In this document: positions 6,158 to 6,420 of the stretch, one piece after another
Layout of the letters: each line of letters starts with the position of its first letter
How positions within the stretch are numbered: the stretch's first letter is position 1
NCBI GenBank assembly: GCA_031265965.1
Contig: JAISBX010000132.1
Coordinates: forward strand, 1-6,420
Direction: 5' to 3'
Length of the DNA: 6,420 bases
Source of the DNA: Oscillospiraceae bacterium
Lineage (GTDB): Bacteria > Bacillota_A > Clostridia > Oscillospirales > Oscillospiraceae
Notes under the pieces: model-generated
What the model was told of the DNA's origin: nothing
What the model saw: the letters and a program-made list of their open reading frames with translations, nothing else
The model's database searches: none
Made by a program: the position numbers and the translations under genes

Positions 6158-6186
6158 TTGACAATACGGCGCGGCGGCTGTATAAT
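6158..6186 (+). promoter_or_regulatory. Consensus sigma-A promoter upstream of DUF1385
   Basis: TTGACA at 6158-6163 and TATAAT at 6181-6186 are separated by exactly 17 nt, so both hexamers and the spacing match the vegetative sigma consensus. Transcription would start near 6193, giving a leader of about 33 nt to the first ATG (6226) or 58 nt to the likely DUF1385 start. The -35 begins only 20 nt after the RCC1 stop, so the downstream gene is probably transcribed independently of the upstream cluster. No operator-like inverted repeat is obvious over it. Confidence 0.85.
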
Positions 6187-6215
6187 TTGGATAATGGGCG
6201 CGGGGATCGTTTGTT

Positions 6216-6223
6216 GGGAGGAG
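6216..6223 (+). promoter_or_regulatory. Strong Shine-Dalgarno sequence GGGAGGAG
   Basis: An 8-nt purine run closely matching the anti-Shine-Dalgarno target. It lies 2 nt before ATG 6226, 8 nt before GTG 6232 (same short frame) and 27 nt before ATG 6251 of DUF1385. It is thus placed to serve the short leader frame, not the DUF1385 start directly. Confidence 0.65.
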
Positions 6224-6225
6224 TA

Positions 6226-6267
6226 ATGGTTGTGAGAACAATGGTATTGGATGAAAGCGATGATTAA
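6226..6267 (+). CDS. Possible 13-codon leader peptide upstream of DUF1385
   Basis: A short frame encodes MVVRTMVLDESDD and ends in TAA at 6265-6267. It is preceded by the only strong Shine-Dalgarno in the region. The spacing to ATG 6226 is tight (2 nt); an in-frame GTG at 6232 has the ideal 8 nt. The frame overlaps the candidate DUF1385 starts at 6251 and 6260 in the +1 frame, and its stop falls just after ATG 6260 (ATGATTAA). A ribosome ending here could restart on DUF1385. I recognise no homology. It may instead be the remnant of the true N-terminus separated by an indel, or chance. Confidence 0.3.
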   Translation: MVVRTMVLDESDD

Positions 6268-6420
6268 ATCCGGGGGCGATTTTCGGACGTCGATAGGCGG
6301 GCAGGCGCTGATCGAGGGGATACTGATGCGCGGGCCAAAAAAACAGGCTATCGTCGTGCGGACGCAGGACGGGCTCGTCACAAAGGTGGAGGACCTCAAG
6401 CTGTTGAAGGACCGCTATCC
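6251..6420 (+). CDS. DUF1385 domain-containing membrane protein, N-terminus (3' partial)
   Basis: The first 56 codons are present; the gene continues past the window. The family signature is clear: SIGGQALIEGILMRGPKK, followed by VVRTQDGLV, as in DUF1385 (YqhQ-like) proteins, which are predicted multi-pass membrane proteins. Their function is not established. In Clostridia this gene usually precedes prmC and prfA, so those may lie just downstream. An in-frame TGA at 6233 limits the start to ATG 6251 or ATG 6260. Neither has a good RBS at normal distance; the strong GGGAGGAG site lies 27 nt or more upstream and serves a short overlapping frame. Transcription most likely begins at the consensus promoter at 6158-6186. 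Confidence 0.88.
   Translation, partial: MKAMIKSGGDFRTSIGGQALIEGILMRGPKKQAIVVRTQDGLVTKVEDLKLLKDRY

Noticed and set aside
6259..6268. Programmed +1 frameshift joining the 13-codon leader to DUF1385 (as in prfB)
   Set aside because: The GAT TAA A site does not allow good re-pairing of the P-site tRNA and no internal Shine-Dalgarno-like stimulator sits at the required distance. Reinitiation is simpler.

Overview
The window looks like a chromosomal segment of a GC-rich, endospore-forming member of the Clostridia (Firmicutes/Bacillota). The evidence is the gene set and order: lon, engB, a site-2 protease, scpA, scpB, a YtfI-like DUF2953 gene, a GerW/YtfJ sporulation gene, an RluB-type pseudouridine synthase and a DUF1385 gene. 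The gerW-family gene points to spore formation. Third positions are mostly G or C, yet isoleucine is often written ATA, which is unusual for a GC-rich genome. No genus can be named from the sequence alone.

Layout: all genes are on the + strand. Bases 1-573 are the C-terminal proteolytic domain of Lon (5' end outside the window). It is followed at 4 to 8 nt or by overlap by engB (578-1168), an M50 metalloprotease (1177-1848), scpA (1853-2653), scpB (2643-3272) and a DUF2953 gene (3269-3925). The last of these runs 95 nt into gerW (3831-4220). rluB (4224-4949) follows after 3 nt. From lon to rluB the packing is so tight that one polycistronic transcript with translational coupling is likely. 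I see no internal terminator.

Downstream of rluB lies the one accessory-looking gene, 4993-6138. It encodes an exported protein made almost entirely of seven RCC1-type repeats, predicted to close into a seven-bladed beta-propeller. Its two ends are AT-rich while its interior is as GC-rich as the neighbours. After it, a 112-nt stretch holds a perfect consensus sigma-A promoter (TTGACA, 17 nt, TATAAT), a strong Shine-Dalgarno sequence and a 13-codon leader ORF. These lead into a DUF1385 gene cut by the window end.

How the genes fit together: EngB (ribosome assembly), RluB (23S rRNA modification), ScpA/ScpB (kleisin and winged-helix partners of SMC in chromosome segregation) and Lon (protein quality control) are growth-linked housekeeping functions. 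DUF2953/GerW is the sporulation-associated pair. Nothing here is a clear undescribed defence or mobile system. The points that merit a second look are the RCC1 propeller gene, the DUF2953/gerW overlap, and the promoter plus leader-ORF arrangement before DUF1385.
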